Positions 17,389-26,981 of a stretch of DNA of 64,000 nucleotides are shown piece after piece; position 1 is the first letter of the stretch; each line of letters begins with the position of its first letter. This DNA comes from Pseudomonadales bacterium (GTDB taxonomy: Bacteria; Pseudomonadota; Gammaproteobacteria; Pseudomonadales; Halieaceae): contig JACKNO010000004.1 in NCBI GenBank assembly GCA_024234815.1, positions 310,001 through 374,000 of the forward strand, read 5' to 3'. The notes beneath the pieces are model-generated. The model was not told the DNA's origin. It saw only the letters and a list, made by a program, of their open reading frames with translations, and searched no databases. The position numbers and the translations under genes were made by a program.

Positions 17389-19824
17389 TCAGAAGTTGGC
17401 GCGCAGGGTCACGCCGTATGTGCGCGGAGGGCCGAGAAACTGCCCCTGGTATTGTTCCAGGTTGTCGTCAAAGTAGAACGGCGCGTTGAAATACGCGGTG
17501 GCATAGGTCTCGTCAAGACAGTTGCTGCACCATGCGCGGATATCCCAGCCGTTGTCCAGGCTGCGCACTCCCAGTTGCATGCCCAGCACCGTGTAATCAT
17601 CCAGCTTGTCCTGGATATCGTAGGCCAGGTGCTGGTCCCCGCGGTAGGCGCCGTTGGCGTTGATGAAGCCGGCCAGGGAATTGGTGAGAGGGCGTTCGTA
17701 CTCCATGCTGAGGGCTCCCGCCCAGTCCGGCGCCAGGGTCAGTTCCCTCCCGCCCTCGGCGGGCGGTGGGATATCATCGCCGTACTGGGTGTCCAGCCAG
17801 GTCACTGACATGCCCAGCCGCAGGTTCGGCGTCAGCGCGAAGAAGTTCTCCAGCTCGACGCCGCTGACATCGGCGTTGGATGCATTCAGGACCGTAAACC
17901 CCGTGCCGCTGAACACAGAAAACTGGATATCCTCAATATCATTGTAGAACAGGGCGACATTGGTTCTGCCCCTGCCGTCCAGGTACTGGCTTTTCAGGCC
18001 GACTTCCCATGTATCGACATACTCCGGTTTGTAGGTCGGGTCTTCCAGGTCGGCGTAGCCCGTGCCGTTGCCCATGCCGGCAAGCGCCAGTAGCAGCGGT
18101 GAGTTGAGGCCCGAGGGCTGGCCGCCGCCTGCCTCCGGGTCCATGCCGATGCCGCCCGCCTTGAAGCCGCGACTGTAGCCGCCGTAGAGTTGGGTGTCGG
18201 GGGATGCGAAGTACTGGAATTTGATGTCGTAGGTCCACTCGCCGTCGCTGTAGGTCTGGTTGTTAATATCCGGCCCCGCGATATTCGCCCCCAGCATGTA
18301 CCCGCCCAGCATGAACTCCTGCATGTAGGCGGAATAGTCGGCGACATCGGAAAACAGCAGGTTGTGCCGATCCAGGGTCTTTTCCTCATCGGAGTAGCGC
18401 ACCCCCAGGATGATTGACGAGCGCTCGTTCAGCGCCGCGGTGAGATGGGTAAAGGCCGCCAGGGTCTCGGTTTTCAGGGTGTGCCTGACCTTGCCTATGG
18501 GCTCACCCGTCGTCGCCCATGTACCGCCGCCGAGCAAACCGCGCAACACTGGCTCGGGCACGCCCGCCTGTACCGGCCAGAACAGTTCCCAGATGCCGGC
18601 CTGGTCGTGGCCTGCATCGAACGCCCGATACTGCTCGAAATCTTCGTAGGCGTAATACAGGCCGGCGACATACTGCAGTTCTTTCAGGAAGCCCAGTGCG
18701 CCGATCGAGCCGTTGAGATTGAACTCCTGGCTGTAGGTATCAACCTTGTAGTCCTCCTCCAGCGTGCCGATATCGACGGGTCCAAAATCGAAATCGCCCT
18801 TTGAATTGTACTTCCAGTTGCGGTAGCCGCTGATCGAACGCAATTCGGCGAAGCCCAGGTTCCAGTTGATATCCACCGCGAGGCCCTGGTCGGTATTGTC
18901 GTTGCTGGGCTGGACGTTGTTCTGTGTTTCGCGATCGTCGGGATCGAGCGCCAGCAGGTCTTTAGTGGTGTCGAAGTTGGCCTGGGCCGCCTCGCGATAG
19001 TAGTCATTGAAGGGGCCTCCGGTCAGGCTCATCGCGCGATTGAAGGGGACCGGATTGCCAAAGCAGCAAACCTCGTTGCTGTCCGAATAGTCTGCGATCA
19101 GCTTGATATCGACATCGTCGTTCGCCTTCCACAGCAGGCTACCCTTGATGGCCTGCGTATCCAGGTCACCGTAGTCGTCGTGCTGGTAGACGGCGTCGGT
19201 AAACCCATTGCGCTGGTCCGAGAGCACCGCCAGGCGGGCCAGTACCGCGTCGGAAATGGGCCCGGTGACATGGCCGGTGAAGCGTTGGCGGTCGTAGTCA
19301 CCCAGCGTGACCTCACCGCCGTAGCCGAATTCCGGCGCGGGCTGATTGGACGCCATGGTGATCGCCCCTGCGGTGGTGTTCTTGCCAAACAGGGTGCCCT
19401 GCGGACCGCGCAGGACTTCTACCTGGCCGATATCGAGCATGCTCGAAAGCACCATACCGGGACGGGAGCGGTAGACGCCATCCACATAGGTGCCAACGCT
19501 GCCTTCAAAGGCAGGTTGCGCACCGAGGGTACCCATGCCGCGTATAATCATCGGCACGCCGTTGGCCCTGTTGTAGCCCTGCACGATGGTCAGGCTGGGA
19601 ACCGCTTTTTGCAGATCCAGCACGTCGTAGATATTCTGGTTTTCCAGCATCTCCTGCGAGATCGCGGTGATGGCGATGGGTACGTCCTGCAGGCTCTGTG
19701 AGCGTTTTTGGGCGGTGACGATAATTTCTTCGAGAACCGGGTAGCGCTCCTGCGCCATGGTCGTGAGCGGGCAAGTGGCGGCGATAAGCGAAAGCGTCGC
19801 GGAACGAAACAGCTGATGGGCCAT
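17389..19824 (-). CDS. TonB-dependent outer-membrane receptor
   Basis: 811 residues with a signal peptide, a TonB-box-like segment followed by the plug (EEIIVTAQKRSQSLQDVP, VEVLRGPQGTLFGKNTTAG) and a 22-strand barrel ending in an aromatic-type terminus (VTLRANF). This type is abundant in marine gammaproteobacteria that import hydrophobic or complex substrates. The ligand is unknown; convergence with a P450 gene suggests, weakly, a shared organic substrate. Confidence 0.95.
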   Translation of the reverse strand: MAHQLFRSATLSLIAATCPLTTMAQERYPVLEEIIVTAQKRSQSLQDVPIAITAISQEMLENQNIYDVLDLQKAVPSLTIVQGYNRANGVPMIIRGMGTLGAQPAFEGSVGTYVDGVYRSRPGMVLSSMLDIGQVEVLRGPQGTLFGKNTTAGAITMASNQPAPEFGYGGEVTLGDYDRQRFTGHVTGPISDAVLARLAVLSDQRNGFTDAVYQHDDYGDLDTQAIKGSLLWKANDDVDIKLIADYSDSNEVCCFGNPVPFNRAMSLTGGPFNDYYREAAQANFDTTKDLLALDPDDRETQNNVQPSNDNTDQGLAVDINWNLGFAELRSISGYRNWKYNSKGDFDFGPVDIGTLEEDYKVDTYSQEFNLNGSIGALGFLKELQYVAGLYYAYEDFEQYRAFDAGHDQAGIWELFWPVQAGVPEPVLRGLLGGGTWATTGEPIGKVRHTLKTETLAAFTHLTAALNERSSIILGVRYSDEEKTLDRHNLLFSDVADYSAYMQEFMLGGYMLGANIAGPDINNQTYSDGEWTYDIKFQYFASPDTQLYGGYSRGFKAGGIGMDPEAGGGQPSGLNSPLLLALAGMGNGTGYADLEDPTYKPEYVDTWEVGLKSQYLDGRGRTNVALFYNDIEDIQFSVFSGTGFTVLNASNADVSGVELENFFALTPNLRLGMSVTWLDTQYGDDIPPPAEGGRELTLAPDWAGALSMEYERPLTNSLAGFINANGAYRGDQHLAYDIQDKLDDYTVLGMQLGVRSLDNGWDIRAWCSNCLDETYATAYFNAPFYFDDNLEQYQGQFLGPPRTYGVTLRANF

Positions 19825-19948
19825 GGAAGCTCACCCCTTATTAACTTTTCTTATAATTGTCGGCCCAGCCGTGGGCTCAGTCGCCAGCCTAACACGGCAG
19901 GGCAGGCAAGCAAGTTCTTTACCCGACACGCCCGGAAGATTGCGGCCG

Positions 19949-20635
19949 TCAGGGCTTGCCGTATTTTTGTTGCCTGCGCCAATCCCACGGGGGTATGGGG
20001 TCGGGCGTGGCCCACAGGCCAAGTCTTTCCCGACGGGCGGCCGCCTCGGCCGCCTCCAGCAGGTGTTCATCGGGCGCGTAATACCGGTACCACCAGGCAT
20101 GGCCGGCCGTGACCATGGCGAGATTGATATTGGTCTCACCCAGGTACACGATGCCGTCGGTGCGGCCGTAGCTGTCTTTACCCAGCACGACCACGCCCAC
20201 GGCTTTACCATCGACCATATCCGACAGCGCATCCCATGCGGCTTTGCCATAGCGCTGGTCGCGCTCCGGTGTGTCTATGCCGTGGAGACGAATTTTGTAC
20301 TGGGTATTGTTCCTGTCCAGCACCGAGATCGTGTCACCATCGGCGACCCTCACTACACGTCCGCTTATGCCGAACTCGGGAACAGGGTGGCCTTCCCTGG
20401 CGGCTCCCAGTTCCTCTAGTTTGTCTGCGGCCTCGCGCCAGCTTGCGCCGGGCCGGTTGGCGTAGTCGCGCAGGCTGTCGCCGATCTTGCCGGCAACGGT
20501 GGCGGGCCAGGTGATCTCCCCCTGACCCAGCAGCTGAAACAGGCTGAAGGCAAGCAGGGCGTAGAGCAGGTTGCGCCAGGAGCGCCAGCGGCGACCGCCA
20601 GCCTTGCCGGTGCGAGGCTGTTTGGCTCTAGCCAA
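19949..20635 (-). CDS. Membrane-anchored staphylococcal-nuclease-like thermonuclease
   Basis: 228 residues. A basic N-terminus and one helix (roughly residues 22-40) anchor it; the SNase domain starts near residue 85 (VVRVADGDTISV). The catalytic signatures are present: IRLHGIDTPE (Arg and Glu) and YGRTDGIVYL (second Arg). It should cleave DNA or RNA in a Ca2+-dependent way on the periplasmic face. It lies 17 bases downstream of the large Gly-rich lipoprotein gene, so they may be co-transcribed. Confidence 0.9.
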   Translation of the reverse strand: MARAKQPRTGKAGGRRWRSWRNLLYALLAFSLFQLLGQGEITWPATVAGKIGDSLRDYANRPGASWREAADKLEELGAAREGHPVPEFGISGRVVRVADGDTISVLDRNNTQYKIRLHGIDTPERDQRYGKAAWDALSDMVDGKAVGVVVLGKDSYGRTDGIVYLGETNINLAMVTAGHAWWYRYYAPDEHLLEAAEAAARRERLGLWATPDPIPPWDWRRQQKYGKP

Positions 20636-20652
20636 AGCTCGGTAGCCGCTGC

Positions 20653-23250
20653 TCAGCGGCGGCCATGGAAACCCCCGAAACCGCCACCCCCGCCGAAGCG
20701 TCCACCAAAACCACCCCCGCCGAAACGGCTGCCCCAGCCTCCGCCAAATCCGCCGCTGCGCTCGGCGCCACCGCCCAGGCTGCCGGCGCGGTCACCGCCG
20801 CCGAAGTTGCCGCCCCCGTAGCTGGAGCTTCTGTCGCCGCTGCCGAAGGCACCAGCGCCACTGCCGGCGCTGAAGCTGCTGGCGCGCGCCTGCCCCTGGC
20901 TGCGGGCCTGTTGCTCGCGATCAGCCCAGGAACTGTCCTGGGCGCTGACACTCTGCCAGCTGCCATCGTCGGACTGCTTCTGCCAGCCACTGCCATCGTT
21001 GCGATAATTCTCGCCGTTGGCGCTGGCGTAGTGGTCGCCGTCACTGTAACCGGAGTCAAAGCTTTTGGTCTGGCCCGTATTGGCGTTTGTCACAGTGGTG
21101 TCATGCGAGGAAGAGTCGCCTTTAGAGCCCCACGAAGCGCTGCTGTCGCGAGTGATGGTGCTGCCGCCCTGGGTAGTGGCAGTTCCGCTCGCGCTGTAGC
21201 TGGTCTGGTTGTGATTGGCGTTGTAGGTTTCGCTGCGGTTGACATCGCCGCTCGCGCCACCGGCCGTATCGAACGAGCGATCATAACTGCGTCCCGCCTG
21301 GCCCTGGTAGGGATTGGTGTACCGATTGGTCGAGTAGGTTCCCGTGGTGCCGGTGCGACTGTCGGTGTAATCGCCGCTGGATTTTACGCCCACCTCGCCG
21401 GATGATTTGCTGTAGTAGGTGTCTTTACCGGAATACGAGGTATCGCCATAGTGCCCGTAGACATTGGCGCTGGTAGAGCCGCAACAGGGGTAGCCGTGGT
21501 AATAGGATGTGTAGTACACCGGCTCGTCCCAGGCGTACATCATGGCCGCGGTGGTCAGGCCCATGCCGTAGGCGTACGCCATGTCAGTGGAGGGGTTGTA
21601 CACAGGTTGCGCCTGGGTGCCGTAGGTTTCAGGGGCGGCGTAATAGGTAGTGCCGACCCAGGGCTCGTAGTTGTAACCGGTGCCGTATACCACGACGCCG
21701 TCCGAGTTGACAACCGTGCCCATATACCCGGGGGTATAGCCCACATACACGTACTGGTCGGTTGCGCCGTAGATGTAAACGAAGGTCGTGTAGTAGAGCT
21801 TGGAGCTCGGCGGAATAGTGTAAATCGCCTGCGGTACCGAGGTGGCGATGACCCAGGTGGCGTCCAGGGCATTGGCGGTAAACCAGACACCTGCGCTGAG
21901 GGCATAGAGTGTCCCCGGGCTGACCTTGATGATGGGTGTCTCCGAGTTGATGACGTACTGCAGGTCTGTGCCGTCGATCACGCGCCACTGGGCGGCGCCG
22001 TCAATTTCAGGCGTGAATGTGGGCCCGTTTTCCAGGGGTATGGTCGCAGTCTGGGGAATACTGTTGGCGATAACGGCTTCGCGCGCCTGCGGCGTGCCGG
22101 CCACTGCGGCAAGTACCACGGCGGCGGGAGATTCGGGGGGAATGCGTTTAAAGTCGGCGGGCAGGGAGGTGCTGGCGATATAGGTCCAGGGCCCCGCGTC
22201 GAGGTTCGCACTGCGATACCAGCGCCCGGAGATCAGCAGGTAGTAATCATTACCGGCGGTGTCCTGGATGACATCAGCGGTAGTGTTGTTCGCCCACTGC
22301 AGCTGCGTTCCCGGGATGCCCTGGAACCGGGGTTCACCCCTGAATACCACCAGCTCAGCAGCCGACTCGCGTACGTAAATGGTGGGTACACCGTTGGCCA
22401 GTGACGGTTTCGCGGAACCGCTGCCACCGTCGAGCAGGTCGACCTCACCCTTGCCGGCAAGTTTCTCCGCGGTGCTGTCGAGTTCACCAGGGAGGTCGCT
22501 GGCACGCACCCAGGGCCCCGCCACAGCAGGTGCGGACAGCCAACCATCATAGACATGCAGGTACCAGGTGTCGCCAAGGCGAGTGCGGATGATCAGCGCG
22601 CGGGTATTGAGCACCCGCTCGAAACGGCTGTCCGGCACATCCTTGATCACCGGCTTGCCGCTGACTGGAACCAGAATCGCTGGCGAGTTGCTGACGATAA
22701 TGGCGGGTGCAACATTGCGTACAGCCACGCCGCAGCTGGTTTCATTATCGGAAGCGACAAGGGATGCCTGCAGCAGGTCCAGTGAAACGATGCTGGTGGT
22801 GTCGGCAAATTGTTGCTGGAGGCCGTTGAGCAGGCTTGCACCGTTATCCGCCAGGGTAGGGAAGTTGCTGCGCGATATGTTGATATCGTTCAGGGTCACC
22901 AGTCGCTGTGGCCGGTCCACGTCAGTGCGCGCCGTGCCCCAGAACACGCCATAGTCCTGCTTTTTATCCGTGCCGCCAGCATTGGTGCTCGCATCTGCGG
23001 CAACCCGAAAACTGAGCTGGTTGCCGCTCCAGCTTTCTATCTGGGGCTGGAATACCCGCAGGCTGGTGGCGCCGAGCGTGTAGTTGCGAGGCCAGCTCGC
23101 GACCGGGCCGGCAGTCGCCTGCGGGGCGCTCGCCGCCGGCTGTGGCGCGGCGATTTCCGCCAGGTCCGGTCGGTTCGACTGCTGGGCACAGGCGACCAGG
23201 GCTATCGAGACAAGAACCGTAAGGATTAAGGGTGTCGGGCGAGAATGCAT
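20653..23250 (-). CDS. Large exported lipoprotein with Gly/Ser-rich tail
   Basis: 865 residues with a lipobox-like signal (VACAQQ). The central region has repeated short beta units (YTPGYMGTVVNSDGVVVYGTG) and many Tyr; residues from about 640 on are Gly/Ser/Asp/Thr-rich, ending in a run of FGGG-type repeats and HGRR. Related proteins are sometimes labelled 'carbohydrate-binding family V/XII', but I see no evidence for sugar binding. It is probably surface exposed. The Gly-rich tail is also low-complexity DNA on the other strand. Confidence 0.8.
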   Translation of the reverse strand: MHSRPTPLILTVLVSIALVACAQQSNRPDLAEIAAPQPAASAPQATAGPVASWPRNYTLGATSLRVFQPQIESWSGNQLSFRVAADASTNAGGTDKKQDYGVFWGTARTDVDRPQRLVTLNDINISRSNFPTLADNGASLLNGLQQQFADTTSIVSLDLLQASLVASDNETSCGVAVRNVAPAIIVSNSPAILVPVSGKPVIKDVPDSRFERVLNTRALIIRTRLGDTWYLHVYDGWLSAPAVAGPWVRASDLPGELDSTAEKLAGKGEVDLLDGGSGSAKPSLANGVPTIYVRESAAELVVFRGEPRFQGIPGTQLQWANNTTADVIQDTAGNDYYLLISGRWYRSANLDAGPWTYIASTSLPADFKRIPPESPAAVVLAAVAGTPQAREAVIANSIPQTATIPLENGPTFTPEIDGAAQWRVIDGTDLQYVINSETPIIKVSPGTLYALSAGVWFTANALDATWVIATSVPQAIYTIPPSSKLYYTTFVYIYGATDQYVYVGYTPGYMGTVVNSDGVVVYGTGYNYEPWVGTTYYAAPETYGTQAQPVYNPSTDMAYAYGMGLTTAAMMYAWDEPVYYTSYYHGYPCCGSTSANVYGHYGDTSYSGKDTYYSKSSGEVGVKSSGDYTDSRTGTTGTYSTNRYTNPYQGQAGRSYDRSFDTAGGASGDVNRSETYNANHNQTSYSASGTATTQGGSTITRDSSASWGSKGDSSSHDTTVTNANTGQTKSFDSGYSDGDHYASANGENYRNDGSGWQKQSDDGSWQSVSAQDSSWADREQQARSQGQARASSFSAGSGAGAFGSGDRSSSYGGGNFGGGDRAGSLGGGAERSGGFGGGWGSRFGGGGFGGRFGGGGGFGGFHGRR

Positions 23251-23390
23251 GGATGATCTCCAAAAGTTTCCCGTAAGCCGGGAACGATGAGGTACTGTCT
23301 GGATGTCGTGGCGAAGGTCACGCCTGCGCTTGGCGAGCGGCCCCGCCCGGGTCTGCCGGTGGGGGCCGTTGTAAGTCCGGGAAGCTCAGC

Positions 23391-23654
23391 TTATTCGGGA
23401 GTCGCGGCGTCCTCGATATGATCCAGTTCATCGTTACCGTTAAACACCAGGATTTTCCCCTGCTCCTCATAGAACCAGCGGTCGTAATCCTTGCTTGTAG
23501 GCTCCCCGCACTCCTGCAGGATCTGCTCCTTCAACAGCGGGTGAATCTGGTCACCGGAAATCAGGCGGTTGCCGCAGCGCATCTCCTGGGCCAGCGCCGG
23601 CACAGCCATGCCGGATACGATGAATACCAGTGCCAAAGATCTGATTCTAAGCAT
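23391..23654 (-). CDS. DUF2845-like small secreted protein
   Basis: 87 residues from the ATG at 23654, chosen because it opens a good signal peptide (cleavage at LAQ near residue 22). The mature part has the DUF2845 pattern: C-GN-LIS-GD (MRCGNRLISGD), LQECGEPTSKD, and a WFYEEQGK strand. The longer frame to 23759 reads unlike a signal. Function unknown; it is next to a DUF4124 protein, as often seen in this group of bacteria. Confidence 0.75.
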   Translation of the reverse strand: MLRIRSLALVFIVSGMAVPALAQEMRCGNRLISGDQIHPLLKEQILQECGEPTSKDYDRWFYEEQGKILVFNGNDELDHIEDAATPE

Positions 23655-23883
23655 ATAGTGCCCCATTAGTTGCCAATGAAGACCCGTGTCAGTACAGGCC
23701 GCCAGTCTTTGATCACGTCTTAGCGCCACTGGTTCCCCAAACAATATCCACAAAGGCAATAAAGTTCAATACAAGTGTCCGGGTGGCCTTCAGACCCGAG
23801 AGGCGGCGCGCCCTGCGCCATACCGGGCGGTCTGCCCTTGATCGGCTCGTGAATCAGCACCGGCTCTGGCGTATAATCACAGC

Positions 23884-24495
23884 ATGGCGTCAACGGTTGA
23901 AACCCAGGGTCTAACTCGAGCTGTCGGCCGGGCAGTCGCAGCCCTTGTGTGCCTGTCGCTCGCAACAGGCTGGTCGGCGTCAGGACGGGCGGACACCGTC
24001 TACAAGGTTGTTGGTGACAACGGCGTGGTGAGCTTTTCGGATACCCCGCCGGCCAACGAGGCCGGGATGGAGATTCTGGAGATTGATACACCCCCGGCGC
24101 CGGAACTTGCCGAGTCTGCCCAGGAGCAACTGCAGGCTATGCGCGAGACCACCGACCGGATGGTGGAGGACCGCCGGCAGCGCGAGCTGCACCGGGCAGA
24201 ATTGAGTCGTGCAAAAGCCGGGTCTGCGCCCCAGGTCCAGGTTGTCGACTATTCCTCGTCCCGTATCTATGACGGGTCGTATCCCGTGTACTATCCCTCG
24301 TACTATCCGTATCCACTTTATCGCCCCGGTTGCTGCGGCCATCGCCCCAGCCATCCAGGCCAGCGGCCACCGCATTACCCGCAGCGCCCGGTACAGCTTC
24401 CCGCGGATGGCATTATTTCGCCGGGGCATGACTACCCGGCATCACTCATCAGGCGCGGCTACAGCCCGCCGGTCAGGGCAGCGTTCGAGAAGTGA
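23884..24495 (+). CDS. DUF4124-domain exported protein
   Basis: 203 residues with a signal peptide ending near ADT and the DUF4124 core VYKVVGDNGVVSFSDTPP. A helical charged stretch (about 75-115) leads to a Tyr/Pro/His-rich tail (YPSYYPYPLYRP). DUF4124 is a short envelope domain of unknown role. A second DUF4124-like protein is encoded at 62659-63153. Confidence 0.8.
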   Translation: MASTVETQGLTRAVGRAVAALVCLSLATGWSASGRADTVYKVVGDNGVVSFSDTPPANEAGMEILEIDTPPAPELAESAQEQLQAMRETTDRMVEDRRQRELHRAELSRAKAGSAPQVQVVDYSSSRIYDGSYPVYYPSYYPYPLYRPGCCGHRPSHPGQRPPHYPQRPVQLPADGIISPGHDYPASLIRRGYSPPVRAAFEK

Positions 24496-24642
24496 GGCGC
24501 GGCGCTCCGGATGGCGTCCGCCACACAGCAGGCGACCGGTGCGGTAACCTGGCTGGCGTATGCTGCCTGCGCCCGCGTTGACAGATTTATACACAGGCCT
24601 ATATTGGGTGTGCCTGCAACCGGATGGCAAAGGGAGAAAACC

Positions 24643-25722
24643 GTGAAAGCAGTTGTGATGAGAAATGAGTCCCTGAGCGTCGAACAGGTGGCGGACCCGG
24701 AGCCGGGTCCGGGAGAAGTGCTGGTCCGCACCCTGGCTTGCGGTATCTGTGGGTCCGATCTGCATATGTTCAAACATTGCGACCATGCCCTTTCCAGTTT
24801 CAAGCGCGGGAACATCCCCATCAGTTTTGATCCGGCCAAGGGCGTGGTGTTCGGACACGAGTACTGTGCGGAAATTCTCGACTACGGCCCGGGAACCGAC
24901 AGAAAACTGAAAGTGGGCACGCGGGTGTGTTCGGTGCCCCTGGTGTTTAAGCCGGACACACTTGAAAGTGTGGGCTACTCCAACAGTTATCCCGGCGGAT
25001 ACGGCGAGCGCATGGTGTTGTCGGAGATGATGCTGGTGCCGGTGCCGGGAGATCTGCCAAGTAATATCGCGGCGCTGACCGAGCCCATGTCGATTGCGAC
25101 TCACGCGCTGGTACGCGCACAGTTGCAGGGAGACGAGGTGCCGATCGTCATCGGCTGCGGTCCGATAGGCCTGGCGATGATACTGGCTCTCAAGGCCCGG
25201 GGAATAGGGCCGGTGGTCGCCTCGGATTTCTCCCCCGGGCGCCGGGCGCTTGCCGAGAAAATGGGCGCGGATATCATCGTGGATCCGGCGGCCAATTCCC
25301 CCTACCAGAGCTGGCTCGAAGTGGCTGCGCCGGCTGACTACGACATGCACAGTCCAATGGCCCTCATGGGGCTTGGTCCCGCCCCGAAGCCCTGCGTGAT
25401 ATTCGAGTGCGTGGGGGTGCCGGGTATCATTCAGCAGGTGCTGGCCAGCGCTCCGCCGCGCTCGCGGTTGATGGTGGTGGGGGTCTGCATGGAGGCCGAT
25501 TCGATCGAGCCCCTGATGGCCATCAGCAAGGAGATGAACGTACACTTCGTATACGGCTATACCGGCGAGGAATTCGCGCAGACACTGGTCGACCTGGCCG
25601 ATGGCAAGCTCGATGCCGCGCCGATCGTCACGAGTACGGTGCAGCCGGAAGGCGTCGCCGAGGCCTTCGAGACACTTTCGAGGCCGGAGGACGAAGCCAA
25701 GATAATGATCAATTTCGACTGA
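24643..25722 (+). CDS. Zinc-dependent medium-chain alcohol dehydrogenase
   Basis: 359 residues. The start is the GTG at 24643, with AGGGAG at 24631-24636; the frame is open back to 24511. The catalytic zinc ligands are in CGICGSDLHM (Cys33) and GHEYC; the NAD(P) motif is GCGPIGLAM. The usual structural-zinc cysteine cluster is not seen. It probably oxidises an alcohol or reduces an aldehyde; the substrate is not visible. It is 45 bases upstream of the gamma-glutamylcyclotransferase gene. Confidence 0.92.
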   Translation: MKAVVMRNESLSVEQVADPEPGPGEVLVRTLACGICGSDLHMFKHCDHALSSFKRGNIPISFDPAKGVVFGHEYCAEILDYGPGTDRKLKVGTRVCSVPLVFKPDTLESVGYSNSYPGGYGERMVLSEMMLVPVPGDLPSNIAALTEPMSIATHALVRAQLQGDEVPIVIGCGPIGLAMILALKARGIGPVVASDFSPGRRALAEKMGADIIVDPAANSPYQSWLEVAAPADYDMHSPMALMGLGPAPKPCVIFECVGVPGIIQQVLASAPPRSRLMVVGVCMEADSIEPLMAISKEMNVHFVYGYTGEEFAQTLVDLADGKLDAAPIVTSTVQPEGVAEAFETLSRPEDEAKIMINFD

Positions 25723-25767
25723 ATGCAGACGGTCATCGAGCCGCAAACCAGGGGAACGTATTAGCCA

Positions 25768-26295
25768 ATGAGTAACACGGGGCCGGAGTCAACCTGGGTA
25801 TTTGGCTATGGGTCGCTGATATACAAGGTCGATTTTCCCTACCTGGAACGCGAGATAGCCTCCATCGAGGGCTGGGAACGCAGGTTCTGGCAGGGCTCCC
25901 ATGACCACAGGGGCACCCCCGAGGCGCCCGGCAGGGTAGTGACCCTGATTCGGGCCCCCGCCGCGGTATGCAAGGGTGTCGCCTACCGGGTCGAGCACGC
26001 GGTGTTTGAACATCTCGACCACCGCGAGAAAAACGGTTACGAGCGCCATGCAATCACGATTAGCCTGCTCAGCAGCGGTCGCCAGGCAGGGGGAATACTG
26101 TATGTGGCCGGTGCTGATAACACCGCCTACCTCGGCCCGGCGCCGCTGCCGGAACTGGCCGCCCACATAGCGCGCTCACAAGGTCCCAGCGGAAGCAACC
26201 GCGACTACCTGCTCCTGCTTGCGGACGCCCTGCGAGAGCTGGGAGACCCGGACCCCCATGTGCTGGCGCTGGAGGCTCTGCTGCCGGACCCGTAG
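25768..26295 (+). CDS. ChaC-like gamma-glutamylcyclotransferase
   Basis: 175 residues. The gamma-glutamyl binding loop is FGYGSLI (residues 12-18), and the catalytic Glu sits in HREKNGY. The family releases 5-oxoproline from glutathione, giving Cys-Gly, so this is a cytoplasmic glutathione-degrading enzyme. AGGGGAA precedes the ATG. It lies between the alcohol dehydrogenase and an acetyltransferase on the same strand (13-base gap to the latter). Confidence 0.88.
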   Translation: MSNTGPESTWVFGYGSLIYKVDFPYLEREIASIEGWERRFWQGSHDHRGTPEAPGRVVTLIRAPAAVCKGVAYRVEHAVFEHLDHREKNGYERHAITISLLSSGRQAGGILYVAGADNTAYLGPAPLPELAAHIARSQGPSGSNRDYLLLLADALRELGDPDPHVLALEALLPDP

Positions 26296-26308
26296 AGGAT
26301 AAAAAGTT

Positions 26309-26896
26309 ATGAATGAAAGCGTTATCAGTGTTGCGTCACTGTCCACAGCAAATGAGTCCGACTTTTTTTCATTCTTTGACGGGGATGCCTTTTCAGACAA
26401 TCCGGAGTGGTCGTCCTGCTACTGCCAATGCTTTTACGAAGACCACGAAAAAATAGTGTGGAAGGAACAAACGGCAGCCCGGAATCGTCAAAAAGCCTGT
26501 GAACGACTCAGGGCTCAATCGATGCAGGGATACCTGGCCTATATCGATAGCCAGCCAGTGGGCTGGTGCGGAGCTGCACCGCGACGTTTATTGCGGGCTT
26601 TGGATGATGAGCCTATACCCGACGCGGAACAGGTGGGTAATATCGTCTGCTTTTTGGTATCTCCTTCACATCGTCGCCAGGGTATAGCGAAGGCGCTTCT
26701 CGATGCGGCCTGTCGCGGACTTGCGGCACAAGGGCTAGCCATCGCCGAGGCAAACCCGCAGCCCGATGCAAAAACAGACGCGGAAAACCATGTAGGTCCA
26801 TTGAGTCTCTACCTTGCGTCCGGGTTTGAAGTCCATCGCGAGGATCACGATGGCAGTGTGTACGTTCGCCGCTCACTGCTCCAGGGGGCTTCCTGA
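26309..26896 (+). CDS. GNAT-family N-acetyltransferase
   Basis: 195 residues. The acetyl-CoA site is V-x-P-SHRRQGIAKALL (residues about 117-130), the GNAT motif A. The N-terminus has a Cys-containing segment (WSSCYCQCFYED) that could bind a metal, which is unusual. The acceptor is unknown. It starts 13 bases after the glutathione-degrading gene and the DNA is AT-richer from here on, marking the start of the accessory region. Confidence 0.85.
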   Translation: MNESVISVASLSTANESDFFSFFDGDAFSDNPEWSSCYCQCFYEDHEKIVWKEQTAARNRQKACERLRAQSMQGYLAYIDSQPVGWCGAAPRRLLRALDDEPIPDAEQVGNIVCFLVSPSHRRQGIAKALLDAACRGLAAQGLAIAEANPQPDAKTDAENHVGPLSLYLASGFEVHREDHDGSVYVRRSLLQGAS

Positions 26897-26981
26897 AAGG
26901 TGGAAAAAGTTCTTCCGGGTATATTGTGAACGAGCCGGCGGGCAACGATTGAAAGCGGCTTTTTCAACGAAGGAGTATATC

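Noticed and set aside
20653..21100. Repeat array in the Gly-rich region
   Set aside because: The periodic GGC/CCG codons encode FGGG repeats; it is coding low complexity, not a CRISPR or satellite.
24442..25746. 434-residue open frame on the minus strand
   Set aside because: It is opposite the zinc alcohol dehydrogenase; His/Arg-rich with no recognisable domain.
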